A stretch of DNA of 64,000 nucleotides from Phoenix dactylifera (lineage: Eukaryota; Streptophyta; Magnoliopsida; Arecales; Arecaceae). The stretch's first letter is position 1; each line of letters opens with the position of its first letter. The notes beneath the pieces were generated by a model. It was not told where the DNA came from. It worked only from the letters and a program-made list of their open reading frames with translations, and ran no database searches. Shown here piece by piece: positions 43,207 to 55,110 of the stretch. Position numbers and translations under genes: made by a program. Location of the stretch: contig NW_024067737.1 of assembly GCF_009389715.1 (NCBI RefSeq), positions 569,501 through 633,500 on the forward strand, read 5' to 3'.

Positions 43207-44133
43207 TGTTGGGGGAATAAGGCTTTTTTCCCCAGTGACACAAGTACCCCTAAGAAGTCGCACAACCGCCAACCTCGGACAGCCGAAGTCGGCGTCCGAC
43301 CTCGAGGCGTCCGACCTCAAGACATCCGACCTCAAGACATCCGACCTCAGAACCTCCGACCCGGAAAATTCCTGACACCCAAGGTTTATCTTGTCAGCCA
43401 CCTACTACGGCCATACCCCTCCGAGGTCCGGCCAAGGGCCATATCCTGCCACTGCCCCGGTATTTATTGCGCACGACCCCTGCAAACCCCCAGTTCACTC
43501 CACAATTAATGCGGATCTCTAGCTTACTCCACAATTAATGCGGATCTCCGGCTTACTCCACAATTAATGCGGATGTCCGGCTTACTCCACAATTAATGCG
43601 GATCTCCGGCTTACTCTACCATTAATGCGCGTGGCTCTTGTTATCTACGGACCCGCGATTCTCCACGGCAAGTCAGCTCGGCAGAGTCCAATCAACGATG
43701 ATAAGTCTCTGATCTCGGCCATACCTCCGACATCAATGCAATGATTCTCCCGATCGCGTGCTGCCTCGGGTCGTACGACGACCTCACCTCCGACATCAAT
43801 GCAATGATCGTGCGCCGATCCGAGCAACATGCCGAACCGTACAGTGACCTCGCCCCATCACATCACAGGTAAACCGACCCTCCTATAAAGGGGGCCTTTG
43901 CTCCTCAGAGGGGGGTTGGGAGATTCCGCACTCTATAAACACTGTTCTTCTTCTCTTTGCCCCCCATCTGACTTGAGCGTCGGAGGGCCAGCGCCGGAAA
44001 ACCCGGCCACCGGTTTGTCTGCAGGCACCCGGACGGAGGACGCCGCTCGTCGACGGATTGCCGCTCCCCTGTGAGGACCTGCCGCTCCCACTCTTCGACC
44101 GAAGATCACCCCCGGGTCCAATTTCCAGCAACA
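43207..44133 (+). repeat. 5' LTR of gypsy element
   Basis: 927 bp, TGTTGGGGG..CAGCAACA. It contains five exact-period 15-bp units with TCCGAC at 43295, 43310, 43325, 43340 and 43355. It also has a 29-bp minisatellite (CACAATTAATGCGG at 43501, 43530, 43559, 43588 and a variant at about 43617). A TATAAAG box lies at 43884-43890. A TGGCGC stretch follows the LTR at about 44136 and may be the primer site, not assigned firmly. Confidence 0.93.
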
Positions 44134-44166
44134 GTTGGCGCAAGAGGAAGGGCCCGAGTAGCGATC

Positions 44167-46314
44167 ATGAAGTTGAGAAGTAAAGGAGCCTCCAACATCT
44201 CCCGGCGTCCCCCACAAAGTCCTGGACGCTCCGTCCAGAATTCGCCTACTCCGGCTGACCCAGTTCCTCAGGTCCAGCCGGAACAGTTCAATGCCCTGGT
44301 ACAGCAAGTCCAGGCCCTGACCGCCGCCGTTCAGGGCCTGCGACGCGAGGAGGCTTTACCAACGTTCCCCCCGCAGGCCCAGGTCCCGCCGGAATGTCCT
44401 CCCAACGGCCCGGTCTTCCCAGGCCAGAATTTGCATGGCTCCTCCAGAGCCAACAATGAAGGGCAGACTTCTCCCCAGAGAGAGCTACCGGGGGAAGATT
44501 TCAACAGGAGACCCCAACCTTCTGAGGCTGAGTCAGCCCCAGACCACCGTGAGCCGGCGCAGACCACGGCGACAATCCCACAGGTGGGGGAGCTCGACAG
44601 GAAAGTTGAGCATTTGGAGCGCTAAATTGCAGCGCTCCACAGCAAGAAGGCGAGGCAGGAGGGAGACTTCGAGTTCACTACCAAGTCCCCATTTTCCTGC
44701 CAGATCGAGGATGAGCCGGTCCCCGCGAGGTTCAAAATGCCTCAAGTAGAGCCCTACAGCGGAATGACCGACCCCCTCGACCATTTGGAGAGCTACCGAG
44801 CCCTTATGGCTTTACAAGGGTCCTCGGAGGCTGTACTCTGCAAGGCCTTCCCAGCGACTCTTCGAGGGACTGCTCGGCTTTGGTTTTCTGGACTAAAGCC
44901 GAACACGGTATCCTCCTTTGAGCAACTCGGCAGGCAGTTCGCCACCAATTTCGCTGCCAGCCGGCGCCAGCGACGGACGTCAGACTCCCTCTTGGACATC
45001 AAACAGAAGGAGGGGGAATCCCTCAAGGAGTACCTGGACCGCTTTACTGCCGCCACGTGGGAGGTTCGCGAGCTAGACCAGTCAATAGCCATGTCGGCTC
45101 TGAAGACTGGGGTTCGCTCTTACCGATTCCTCTTCTCCATCGAGAAGAGCTTTCCGGCCGACTTTACTGAAATGCTGGCTCGAGCCCGGAAATATGCTAA
45201 GGCCGAGGAGGCGGTCGCCTCCAGGCGGGGAGCAATTGAGCCCGCCTCAAAGAAGCAGAAGAAACGCTGCGAGGAATGCGGCCGATAAAGGAGCCGATCC
45301 CTCCGTCGAGAGAAGAATCTTCCCCGACTGAGGCGCCCGCCCCGGCAGCAGGGACGACTTCAGCGGAGGACCCCTCCTCGACCGAGGTCTCCACCACGGC
45401 CCCGGACGTACCCAGAGAGGTACGAGAACTACACACCTGTCAATGCTCCCCGGGCCGAGATCCTGATGGAAATCGAGGGTCGGGACTACTTCCGACCCCC
45501 GCCCCCTATGCGAGACACGGGGGTTCCTCGTAATCTCAGGAAGTACTGTCGCTTCCATCGAGACCGTGGGCACGACACGGAGGATTGCTTCCAGCTTCGG
45601 GACGAGATAGAAGCGCTTATCCATCGGGGAGTACTCAATCGGTTCGTGAGGAACCGACGCGAGGAAAGGAGGCCGACGGAGAACGCCGTACCGCCCGAAA
45701 ATCCGGACGACAACAGGCCTATCGTCGGCACCATCAATATGATTGGAAGGGCCTCGGCAGGAGCAGCCGCCCAGGGAGCACCCCCAAAGCGCCCGCGTAC
45801 TGATGAAGTCATCTCGTTCTCGGACGAGGACTTACAAGGGGTCGAGACCCCTCATGATGACGCTGTGGTCATCTCTATGGTTGTAAATAGGTTTGATGTA
45901 AAACGTGTCCTAGTTGACAATGGAAGTTCAGCCAACGTTTTGTATTATCATGCCTACCAAAAAATGGGGTTGCCAGAAGAACATCTCCGGAAAATTAATG
46001 TCCCACTGGTTGGGTTCACCGGAGATTCGGTCCCAGTTGAAGGTGAGGCCAGCTTCCTTGTCACAGTTGGCCTCGCTCCCCGGGAGAGCACTGTGAGGAC
46101 GGACTTTCTTGTGGTCCGTCTGCCCTCGGTCTACAACGCCATCCTTGGGTGGCCGGGGCTAAACGCCCTGCAAGCCGTGGTTTCAACCCGCCATTTGCTC
46201 ATGCGGTTCCCCATCGGCCAAGGAGTGGGCGAGGCCCGCGGAGACTAGCTGGTTGCCAAGCAATGCTACGTGGCGGCCCACAGAGTAAGGCAACCAACCG
46301 AGGCGCCGATTCAG
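44167..46314 (+). pseudogene. Gypsy gag-protease with three premature stops
   Basis: One reading frame from ATG 44167 to the copia LTR junction encodes a gypsy Gag (MPQVEPYSGMTDPLDHLESY, ARLWFSGL, KEYLDRF; Retrotrans_gag type), a CRFHRDRGHDTEDC zinc-like motif at about 45550, and an aspartic protease with active site VLVDNGSSANVLY at about 45906. The frame is broken by TAA at 44623, TAA at 45286 and TAG at 46246; reading continues sensibly in the same frame after each. At least the first and third sit where related proteins have glutamine, so C-to-T changes explain them. Confidence 0.85.
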
Positions 46315-48144
46315 CCCAAGAGGGGGGGGGGGTGAATTGGGTTTTAAATTAATTTGGATAATTAAAACGTTATGGATGATTAATTAAAAACTATTGCAAG
46401 TTATTTAATTAATCCTAAGTGCTGTGAGTGATGTGAGAGGAAGAAGAGAAGAGACAATCCAATGCAAACACAGAGTTTTATAGTGGTTCGGAGCTACCCC
46501 TTGCTCCTACGTCCACTCCCCAAGTCTCTCTTGGGAATTCACTATAACCCCCTTGGATTACAGCCGGTTGTTTTGCAAGCTCACAACCAAACTTGTTGTT
46601 TTACGAGCTCACAACGAACTCGGTCGGTTTTCTCGGGCTCACCGACTAGAACCAACCCCGATTGTTTTCCCGGGCTCACAATCAAACCCTTACACACGTT
46701 GGTTTTAACTTGGCTCACCAACCAACCTTAATCCCCTTGATTCAATCCTCCGATTGAACCAAGTAAATACAGTGTGTAAAAGAAAACAGAAAACAGCTTC
46801 TCAAAAAGCAGATAAAAACAATATGAACAATAAATGAAGTTAAGAAGCCTCAAACGCTTTTAGATCGGAGATGAGGAATGGCTTCTTGAACTTCTGGTCT
46901 CCTCTTGAAAGAGTGGTCAACTTGAATGCAGGAGGAGGAAGCTTTTAATGTTGAGAAGATGTAGTTGGATGCAGTTATTGCAGATCTTCCCTCTTTTTCG
47001 TTGAAGAACAAGTTGCAGAGTTGAAAGCTTGAATGCTTGGAGTGGAATGGTTGTTCTCCCCCTTGCTACAGTCTTCTGTGGCTATTTAAGCCAACCCCCA
47101 CGGAAACTAACCGTTACACTGCTTTTTCTGTCCGTTCTGCACACTCTGCGCAGCCTGACAATATGACCGTTGGTGGGTTGGAGTCGACTCGCGCGATCAG
47201 GAGTCGACTCGGCTGTAGCGGGAGTCGACTCAAGCTTTTCCGGAGTCGACTCGGCAACTGTTCCAAATTTGAATTAAAGTTGCCGTCACGACTGGGAGTC
47301 GACTCGTCTTGACCCGGAGTCGACTCGCCAACTTCTGGAGCTGACCTGGCAATTTTGGAGTCGGCTCATCCACAGAAGTCCGTGGATCCAATTTTGAATT
47401 TTGTCCACTCGAGTCGACTCGACTGTCCTTGGAGTCGACTCGAATCTCAGAGCCCGAACTCCCGATTCTCTGTCTTTTGGCTCATCCAGTCTTGGAGTCG
47501 ACTCGAACTTCCTTGGAGTCGACTCGGCTCTCAGTTTCCGAAAGTTGGTCTTCTGCCTTTTGACGTGAAGCTTGTCTTGGAGTCGACTCGAGCTGTCTGG
47601 GAGTCGACTCGAATCTCAGAGGCAGTAACATGGTTTTCTGTCTGTCGATGGTCGCACAGTCTCGGAGTCGACTCGCGTATTGCGGGAGTCGACTCGAATC
47701 TCAGAGTCCATAAAATGCTCTCTGACCTTTTCTTTGTGTACCTCTTGGAGTCGACTCTTACTACCCTGGAGTCGACTCGTTGAACATTGGAGTCGACTCG
47801 CGCACTTCAGGAGTCGACTTGTTGACAGGTTCTGAGATGAGGCTTTCTGTTCTTCTTTCTGTTCTCAGTCGGAGTCGACTCGTACTAGTCTGGAGTCGAC
47901 TCGAGCTCGTGCCAGTGAACTTGATATGCTTGGAGTCGACTCGTGATACTCGGGAGTCGACTCGAGTCTCAGACTTTGGTTCAGCAGACTTCTTAACTTA
48001 TCCAAAATACTATGAACCAAATCTAGAGACACTTGGACAGGATTTTCACTGAAACACTCAATTGAATTCATTAGTAATCACAAGATATACTCAAATGCTT
48101 TGAGCTCATCAAAATCAAATGGGGTTTTAATCAATCACTCCACA
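46315..48144 (-). mobile_element. Truncated copia LTR replacing gypsy RT
   Basis: A 1830-bp copia LTR in reverse orientation. Its right end is complete (TGTGGAGTG on the minus strand, boundary at 48144). Its left end lacks the last 18 or so bases (TGTTGCCCAGATAGACAA) and begins at CCCAAGAGG. It holds 22 palindromes in 21-bp register (47181-47963), a TATTTAA box at 47083-47089 and the hairpin chain (46478-46763). There is no target duplication. The gypsy frame resumes directly at RLRPYFQAH of RNase H, so the whole RT domain is missing. Confidence 0.9.
47181..47963. repeat. Palindrome array of gypsy-nested LTR
   Basis: GAGTCGACTC starts at 47181, 47201, 47222, 47243, 47296, 47317, 47411, 47432, 47495, 47516, 47580, 47601, 47665, 47686, 47748, 47769, 47790, 47811, 47872, 47893, 47933 and 47954. 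Every within-pair spacing is 21 bp except the first (20). Pair-to-pair distance is 82-85 bp over 47411-47872. Confidence 0.95.
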
Positions 48145-50107
48145 GAGACTCAGGCCTTACTTCCAAGCCCACACAATAGCTATACTGACCGACCAGCCTA
48201 TGAAGCAAATATTGCAAAGGTCGGATCGCGCGGGGAGGATCGCCAAATGGGCGGTCGAGCTCGGAGAATTTGACCTCGAATATCGGCCCAGGCCGGCTAT
48301 CAAAGCTCAAATACTCGCTGATTTCATCGTAGAGTGTACCCTGCCGGACGACCCCGAGCTGCCATCCATATCCATGGAGGAAGCCCCAAGGCTACCATGG
48401 GTCCTATACTCGGACGAGTCTTCAACTTCGGGGGGTAGCGGAGCCGGACTCATCCTCACCAGCCTAGACGAGGTGGTGGCCGAGCAAGCCTTGCGCCTCG
48501 AGTTCCCGGCCTCGAACAACGAGGCTGAGTATGAGGCTCTCATCGCCGGGCTCAAGCTGGCGAAAGAACTGAAAATGGAAGACCTGAGAGCCTTCAGTGA
48601 TTCCCAGCTGGTGGTAAGCCAGATTCAAGGGGATTTTGAAGCAAAAGAGCCATCCATGCAGAAATACCTCCAAAAGGTGCGGGAATTCACGTCTACTCTG
48701 AACTCTTTTGATATTCGGCACATTCCCAGAGCGGAGAATCTCAGGGCAGACCAGTTGTCCAAGCTGGCGACCTCCCGCATGAGCGAGCTTCCCAAGGAGA
48801 CAACGCTCGAGTACCTACAGGCTCCCAGCACGGAGGAACCAGAACCTACCATGTGTATCGACTTTGAACCGAGCTGGATCGACGGGTTCGTCTGCTATCT
48901 TCAGGACGGAACCCTACCCCATGACGAGACAGAAGCTCGTCGGGTCAAGCGCCAAGTTCCTCGGTATGTCTTGTACGAAAACAGACTTTATCGTCGATCA
49001 TTTACTTCCCCTCTTCTCAGATGCCTCCGCCCCTCTGAGGCGGACTATGCCCTCCGAGAGGTCCATGAAGGAATCTGCGGAAATCACCTGGGGGGTCGGG
49101 CATTAGCCCATAAGATCCTGCGGCAAGGATATTACTGGCCCACGCTCCAGAAAGATGCGACGGATTTCGTCCGGAAGTGCGACCGGTGTCAACGGAACGC
49201 TAATATCCAGCGCCGACCTTCAACCCTGCTGACTTCCATCATCGCCCCCTGGCCGTTTGCCCAATGGGGGATTGACATTCTGGGGCCCTTTTCCCTGGCC
49301 ACCGGACAAATAAAGTTCCTGGTCGTCTCCATCGACTACTTCACCAAATGGGTCGAAGCCGAACCTGTAGCCCGGATCACCGAGCAAAAGATGCGGGACT
49401 TCGTGTGGAAGTCCATAATTTGCATATTCGGACTACCCCGTATCCTTATATCCGACAATGGTCGGCAGTTCGACAATGTCCACTTCAGAAAATTTTGCTC
49501 TGAGCTCGGCATTGACCACCGCTTCACCTCGGTTGCCCATCCCCAGACAAACGGGGAAACTGAGGTAACTAACCATACTATTTTGCAGGGGCTCAAGGCT
49601 AGGCTTGATCGGTCCAAAGGACAGTGGGTCGAGAACTTGTACAACGTCCTTTGGGCATACCGGACTACGTTCCGACTGCCTACGGGAGAAACCCCCTTCA
49701 ACCTAGCATACGGCACCGAGGCCGTCATCCCGCTAGAGATCGGCCTCCCTTCTTCAAGGGTGGAACATTACGACCCCGACACCAATTCTTCTCGGCTCAG
49801 GAACAACTTGGACCTTGTTGAGGAGACACGGGAGGTCGCCCGGGTCCGTATGGCGAGATATCAATAGAGAACGGCCCAATACTACAATTCCAGAGTCAAG
49901 CCCGAGCTCTTCAAAGTAGGGGACCTCTTCCTCAGGAGAGCCGAGGCTTCTCAACCGACCGAGCAAGGAAAGCTCGCCCCAAATTGGGAAGGGTCGTATT
50001 AAATCGCCCGAGTACAACGACCCGGAGCATACAAATTGAAGTCCCTAGAGGGGACTCTGATTCCGCGAAGCTGGAACTCCGAGAATCTACGAATGTACTA
50101 CCAATGA
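48145..50107 (+). pseudogene. Gypsy RNase H and integrase, partial pol
   Basis: The frame resumes after the LTR with the end of the RT/RNase H connection (LRPYFQAH, LTDQPMKQIL). RNase H follows (LYSDESSTSGGSGAGLIL, NNEAEYEALIAGL, FSDSQLVVSQI), then the H2C2 zinc finger (HEGICGNHLGGRALAHKIL ... CDRCQR) and the integrase core with D in WGIDILGPF, D in ISDNGRQFD and E in NGETEVTN. A C-terminal GPY-like region (KLAPNWEG) ends in LRMYYQ-stop at 50107. In-frame stops at 49865-49867 (TAG) and 50000-50002 (TAA) truncate it. Without RT the protein is not functional in reverse transcription. Confidence 0.88.
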
Positions 50108-50222
50108 AACCCCTAGGGGTTCAAGACAATCAGGATTATGGACTCAATCTCTTTTCTGCAAATGATTTGCCTATTTCAATGATTATAATTCTCCTCTAAT
50201 GTTGGGTCGTCTGTGATCCTCA

Positions 50223-51145
50223 GATTCCTCGACTAAAATCGGGATGCCTCGAGGCTCGACCGTAGAGCTCCAAACTCCCTCGACCTCGGAAAGTATCGCA
50301 GGACGATGAAACGTCGACTTGACGCAAGATTCCTCGACCAAGGTCGGGATGCCCCGAGGTTCGACCGTAGAGTCCCAAACTCCCTCGACCTCGGGAAGCG
50401 TCGCAGATCGATAGAGCGTGCCCAAACCCATCGACCTGACGAACGATTCCTCGACTAAGGTCGGGATGCCCCGAGGGTCGACCGTAGAGTCCCAAACTCC
50501 CTCGACCTCGGGAAGCGTCGCAGGTCGATAGAGCGTGCCCAAACCCATCGACCTGACGAACGATTCCTCGACTAAGGTCGGGATGCCCCGAGGGTCGATC
50601 GTAGAGTCCCAAACTCCCTCGACCTCGGGAAGCGTCGCAGGTCGATAGAGCGTGCCCAAACCCATCAACCTGACAAACGATTCCTCGACTAAGGTCGGGA
50701 TGCCCCGAGGGTCGACCGTAGAGTCCCAAACTCCCTCGACCTCGGGAAGCGTCGCAGGTCGATAGAGCGTGCCCAAACCCATCGACCTGACGAACGATTC
50801 CTCGACTAAAGTCGGGATGCCCCGAGGGTCGACCGTAGAGTCCCAAACTTCCTCGACCTCGGGAAGCGTCGCAGGTCGATAGAGCGTGCCCAGACCAATC
50901 GACCTGACGGAAGGCCCCTCGACTAAGGTCGGGATGCCCCGAGAGTCGACCGTAGAGTCCCAAACTTCCTCGACCTCGGGATGTACCACGGGTCAGTAAA
51001 GCGTCCTCAGACCCGCCGACCTGACGCAAGACTCCCCGACCAAGATTGGGGTGCCCCGAGGTCTGATCGTAGGGTCTCAAACTCCCTTCACCTCGGGAAG
51101 AGTTACGGATCAATAAAGCCTTTCCAGATCCTCTCAACCTTGGCA
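50223..51145. repeat. 117-bp tandem repeat in gypsy 3' region
   Basis: Eight units start at about 50223, 50328, 50445, 50562, 50679, 50796, 50913 and 51030; all spacings are 117 bp except the first (105). The unit begins GATTCCTCGACTAAGGTCGG. 117 is 39 codons, so open frames run through on the minus strand. I take these as by-products: the repeat is GC-rich with few stops. Such arrays between integrase and 3' LTR are common in Tat/Ogre-type elements. Confidence 0.9.
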
Positions 51146-52137
51146 GGCGTCATCGGGTCCGTAAGAGGCTCGATCCCCCCCCCCCCCCAAGTCAAAGTGA
51201 CTCCGAAAGACGACGAGGAAGGAAAACAACCCACTCCGCCATGTGGAGCACAATTCTGGGAATGCAAAAGGTACATCTAACTCGACGCCCTCCTTGTCAA
51301 ATTTTATCTACGCACTGCTAGCGGAATCTCAGTCGAAGTCGGAGCCTTATTTCGCCCAAAGTCGGACCACTCCTATGAGTCGGCCTAAGACCGATCTCCC
51401 ATCAGCACTATGCATGCTCCGCTCGTCAAATCTCCAGGACTTATGCAAGTCCTCATAAATTAGGGCCCAACTCGGCCCCCATACGTAGTCTCCAATGTCG
51501 AGCTACGAAGACAACCTCGACCGCGGACATACCAATTGGGTCCGGAAGGGCCGAGGTATCTTTTAAGGGTACCGACCCCGCTCACCGAGACCTCGGCAAA
51601 ATCCGAGGATGAAAATTAGGAAACCCTGGCGACAACTCGATCATTGGCCCATGCTCTCCCTTGCGGGACGGCACCGACTTTCTCTATGATCCCACGATCC
51701 GAAGAGTCAAGTTCGGAAGCCCGACTAGACCCCTCGGATAGCGGCGTATGCAAATCTCGCACGATCCTACTTGAAAGACTAAGGCCCGACCTCGATGCCT
51801 TAAGAACCTAAAGGCCAAACATGGCAACTTCCGCGACTCTAAGATCCGAGCTGCAGGACTTAGAGAAATCTTCTAAAAGCCGAAGCTTGGAGCTCCCTCT
51901 GGTTGGTGTAACCAGAACATGGGAAAGCCAAGATGTAAAGTTAAAAGTCGGTGAAACGGTTAGTTAAGACTCCGGCCCCATTCACGACAAGAAAAGGAAA
52001 GACGAACACAGAATGACAAAATATTTTTTCATTAGTAAAAGGCCAAAAGGCTGAGTACAAAATTGGAGGTCGGCTATTCAAAAGTTGAGAAGCCGACCTC
52101 GATCACAATGAAAAAGAAGAAAAAATACACCCAAGTC
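51146..52137. other. Gypsy 3' non-coding region
   Basis: GC-rich, no gene recognised. It contains a long C-run at about 51175-51188. Confidence 0.6.
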
Positions 52138-54219
52138 CTAAGGGGCGGCAGCAGCGTCCGCGTCACCCTCGGGGTCGTCCACGGTGATGACCTGGGGGCC
52201 CTCGGCAAGGGTGGGCTCGGGGTCTGTGGCGGGGGCCTCGGCAGGTGCTTCCGATTCGGCCACCGCTGTTGCAGGCTCGGTGACGTCCGACTCATACAAC
52301 CCCGCCTCGGATGCCAGGATGGCGGGGATGTCCTCCGTATCCGACCCGAAGCCCAGATTCATCCTTGGACGAATCGTGGAAAGATCGAACTGGGGGCAGA
52401 TCCGAGCCATCTGCTTCCGGAAGTTGTCGAAACCCCGGAGAAACCCGTCCACAGTATCCTCTTCCAACATATCGCGGAACTCTTCCGACTCCTTGAAGAG
52501 CTCCACGATATGCCCGGCTCGCTCGAACGCCCTCTTCTCCCGGGCCTCAAGCTGCTCGATTTTGAGGCGGAAGACCCCGCCCTCATATTTGAGGCCCGCG
52601 ACCTCGGATTGGGCCTCCCCCAGGCGCGCCTCCGAGGCGCGCAGAGCCGACTTGGCCAGCGCATGTGCGGCTCTCTCCTCTTCGAGTGCCTCGGCCATAG
52701 CTTGGTGCCCGGCCTCAGTGGCCGCCCTCCGAGCCTCAGCCTCGGCTAGTGCCGCCTCTAGCTCGGCGATTCTTTTCTTGGCCGGCTCCAACTGTCGGCC
52801 GAGCCGCCGGGCCTCCTCTTGACACCCTTGGGCGATGAACACCAGGGTGTCAAGCTCGTGAATATGCTGCAAAGAAAGAAGCAAAATGGTCGTGAGTTGA
52901 AAAGCACATAGGTTCACTAATAACTTCAAGGAAATTAAGAAGAGAACTCACCCGCGCGGTGTTGCGGTAAGTACCGTCAACGACCTCCTCCAATGGCAAG
53001 TCCCGGAACTCGGCCCGGTCCGCTGGAAGCATCGCACGCCGGAATACAGAGCGTGCGACCTCGGCATCATGAATAGCCGAGCTCCCCTCGGGAATAGGGG
53101 AGTCCGGCTCGGTCGACTCCTCTCGGAAAGCCCAGGAAGAGCCCGGCACTCCCGAGCCCGAGATTGCGGGGCCGCTCGCTTCAGGGCCTCGGGTCGGCTC
53201 GGGCCCCGGGCGCCGCAGCCGGATCACGGACGGCCCCTCCCGCTGGGCAATGGGGGCAGGACAAGGGGGGCCGCTGGGCCCGCGTCGCTGGCGGCCCGCG
53301 TCCGCCCCAGGTCGGCTGTGGAGGCCCCCGTCTCAGGGCCACTCGTCCCGGCCGATGTGGAAGCACCGGCCGACCTCGCCTTCTTTCGAGGCTGGGGGAC
53401 AGCCCCCCCCGGCCTCGGCCTTCCGCCTCTTCAGGCGGGAGAAGAGCGATACGTTGCTGGTCGGCATATGAGGGATATCTGAAATCAAAAATTTTTCCAA
53501 GTGTTAGACCAATGTAAGTGAAAAGAAAAAACAGACAAGAAGGTAATGCAACTGCTCTTACCCTCGAGGCGCGCCGAGCTCAGACCCACGCTCGCCAGGG
53601 CGTCCTTCTGTAGGAGCTCGGTCAGGTCGTACCCCTTTCCGAGGGCCCGCAAAGAGTCCAGGACCCTCAGCTCCCTCCCCGAGGGCTCGGAGAGCCTATT
53701 GAGGGTCTTCAACCAAGGGTGCCCCCACCTCGGGTTGAACCCCCACGGCGCCTCGGACGCAAGGAAGAAAAACTTCCCCTTCCACTCATGAATAGAGGAA
53801 GGGGCCCCATGAAAGAGTGACATACCGCCCCGAAAGGCGAAGTATAGCCACTTTGCGTCCGCCGGGTTTTTCTTTAATAGAAAACACCGACGGAAGACGC
53901 CCACGGAGATCGGAATCCCATGCCCGAGACACAAGGACAGGAATTCGATTATAGTTCTCCACGAGTTCGGAGCAAGCTGTGCTGGGACGAGTTGGTACTC
54001 GACCAGCAAGTTGTTCACGAACTCGTGAACAGGAAACCGCAGGCCGGCCCAGAGCGTTTCGCGATGAACCGCGATCCGACCTGGGGGCGGCCGCGTCACC
54101 CTATCTTCCGGTCCCGCAGTTTCGAGGCGAAACCCGGGCTGGAAGAAAAACCGGGAGCGGATTAACTCCAACTCCTCCCCCGACAGACTTGACCCTACCT
54201 CCTCAGGACCGAGACCCAT
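52138..54219 (-). pseudogene. Antisense intron-containing extra gene (aORF) of gypsy
   Basis: Minus-strand gene with three exons supported by splice sites: 54219-53562 (donor G|GTAAGAG), 53478-52952 (acceptor TTTCAG, donor CGG|GTGAGT) and 52866-52138 (acceptor TTGCAG). Exon 1 holds the conserved domain with FPVHEFVNNLLVEYQLVPAQ, PNSWR and WLYFAFRGG, which I associate with the 'putative gypsy type transposon' family (PF04195) typical of Retand-like aORFs. Exon 2 is Pro/Ser/Ala-rich. Exon 3 is a long coiled coil (EEARRLGRQLEPAKKRIAEL on) ending in an acidic tail. The frame of exon 2 reaches a TGA at 53335-53333 unless a one-base change in the G-run near 53403-53410 is allowed for, so the gene is broken. 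Role unknown. Confidence 0.75.
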
Positions 54220-54421
54220 TTTACAGAAGAATGAAACGAGATTGAAAATAGAGGAAGGAAGAGGAAAAGGAACCCTAGCAGTTACAAGGTAGGAACCTAC
54301 GGGACATCACCGAAAATCGCTCCGGGCACCGACGGCAAGATTTGGTCAAGGGGTGGAGCAAGAAAGAAGACGGCGAAAATGCAAGGCAACCAAATGGAAC
54401 CCTTAGGGCAGACTCGTGGGG

Positions 54422-54429
54422 TTTATATA
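54422..54429 (-). promoter_or_regulatory. TATA box of the antisense gypsy gene
   Basis: TATATAAA on the minus strand, about 200 bp upstream of the antisense ATG at 54219, suggesting that the extra gene has its own promoter inside the element. Confidence 0.65.
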
Positions 54430-55110
54430 GACCCCCCTGACGGCCCAGATCGACAGGGTCGGTTCCCATCCCCCGACCGGATTGCGCCACGTGTCGACCT
54501 CGGAAGCCGAGGCACCACATTCACTCCGGATCAATAAATCGGGTACGAAATCGAAACGCTGCCCCATCGGATCCCGGGGCCTCATCATGGGTCCGCAGGA
54601 TCAAATCACCTTGAAGAACGAGCGGACGTCACCCTCGCTCCCCTCATTTAATAAGGCTCCGGGACACGTGGAGCACCGATGTAGCCCCCACCTCCCCAGA
54701 TCAACGATCCGCTAATACGATATCGGAAACGTCCGACCTCAGATCATGCCGCGTGTCTACTTTGAAGCACGAAACGGCATATTCATTGATGAGCGGGGGG
54801 CCTCGACCGCGAGATTGAGGCGCCGCCTCGTCGGGCCTGGGGACCCTCATCATGGGTTCGCCGCACGAGGCGATCTCGGAGATCCAAGAGGCGCCACCCC
54901 CGTTACAGCTGCTTCGGAAAACGTAAGGATACAAGCCCCATCATGAGCTCGCCGAATAAAGCGACCTCGAAACGCCAAAGGGCGCAGGTTCCGTCATAAA
55001 GGCTCCGAGAAGCGTAAGGGTGCGGACGTGATTCCCTTCAACTTTGATAATAGTCTTTACTTCCCACGTCCGAGCCTGCAAGCCGCTCGAACTCGGAAGT
55101 CGGGGGGTAG
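54430..55110. other. Gypsy non-coding region before 3' LTR
   Basis: GC-rich, with imperfect repeats of the type CCCATCATG.GCTCGCCG (near 54850 and 54940). The purine-rich GTCGGGGGGTAG directly before the LTR at 55111 is the probable polypurine tract. Confidence 0.55.

Noticed and set aside
45197..45812. Minus-strand open frames across the gypsy gag
   Set aside because: Shadows of the GC-rich gag frame on the plus strand, which shows recognisable Gag motifs; the minus frames show none.
50183..51137. Repeat protein genes on the minus strand over the 117-bp array
   Set aside because: Two overlapping frames are both open, as expected from a GC-rich tandem repeat of length divisible by three; no start, stop or domain evidence favours either.
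52063..53517. Plus-strand open frames over the antisense gypsy gene
   Set aside because: They overlap the minus-strand coiled coil and conserved domain, have no family resemblance and cross its splice sites.
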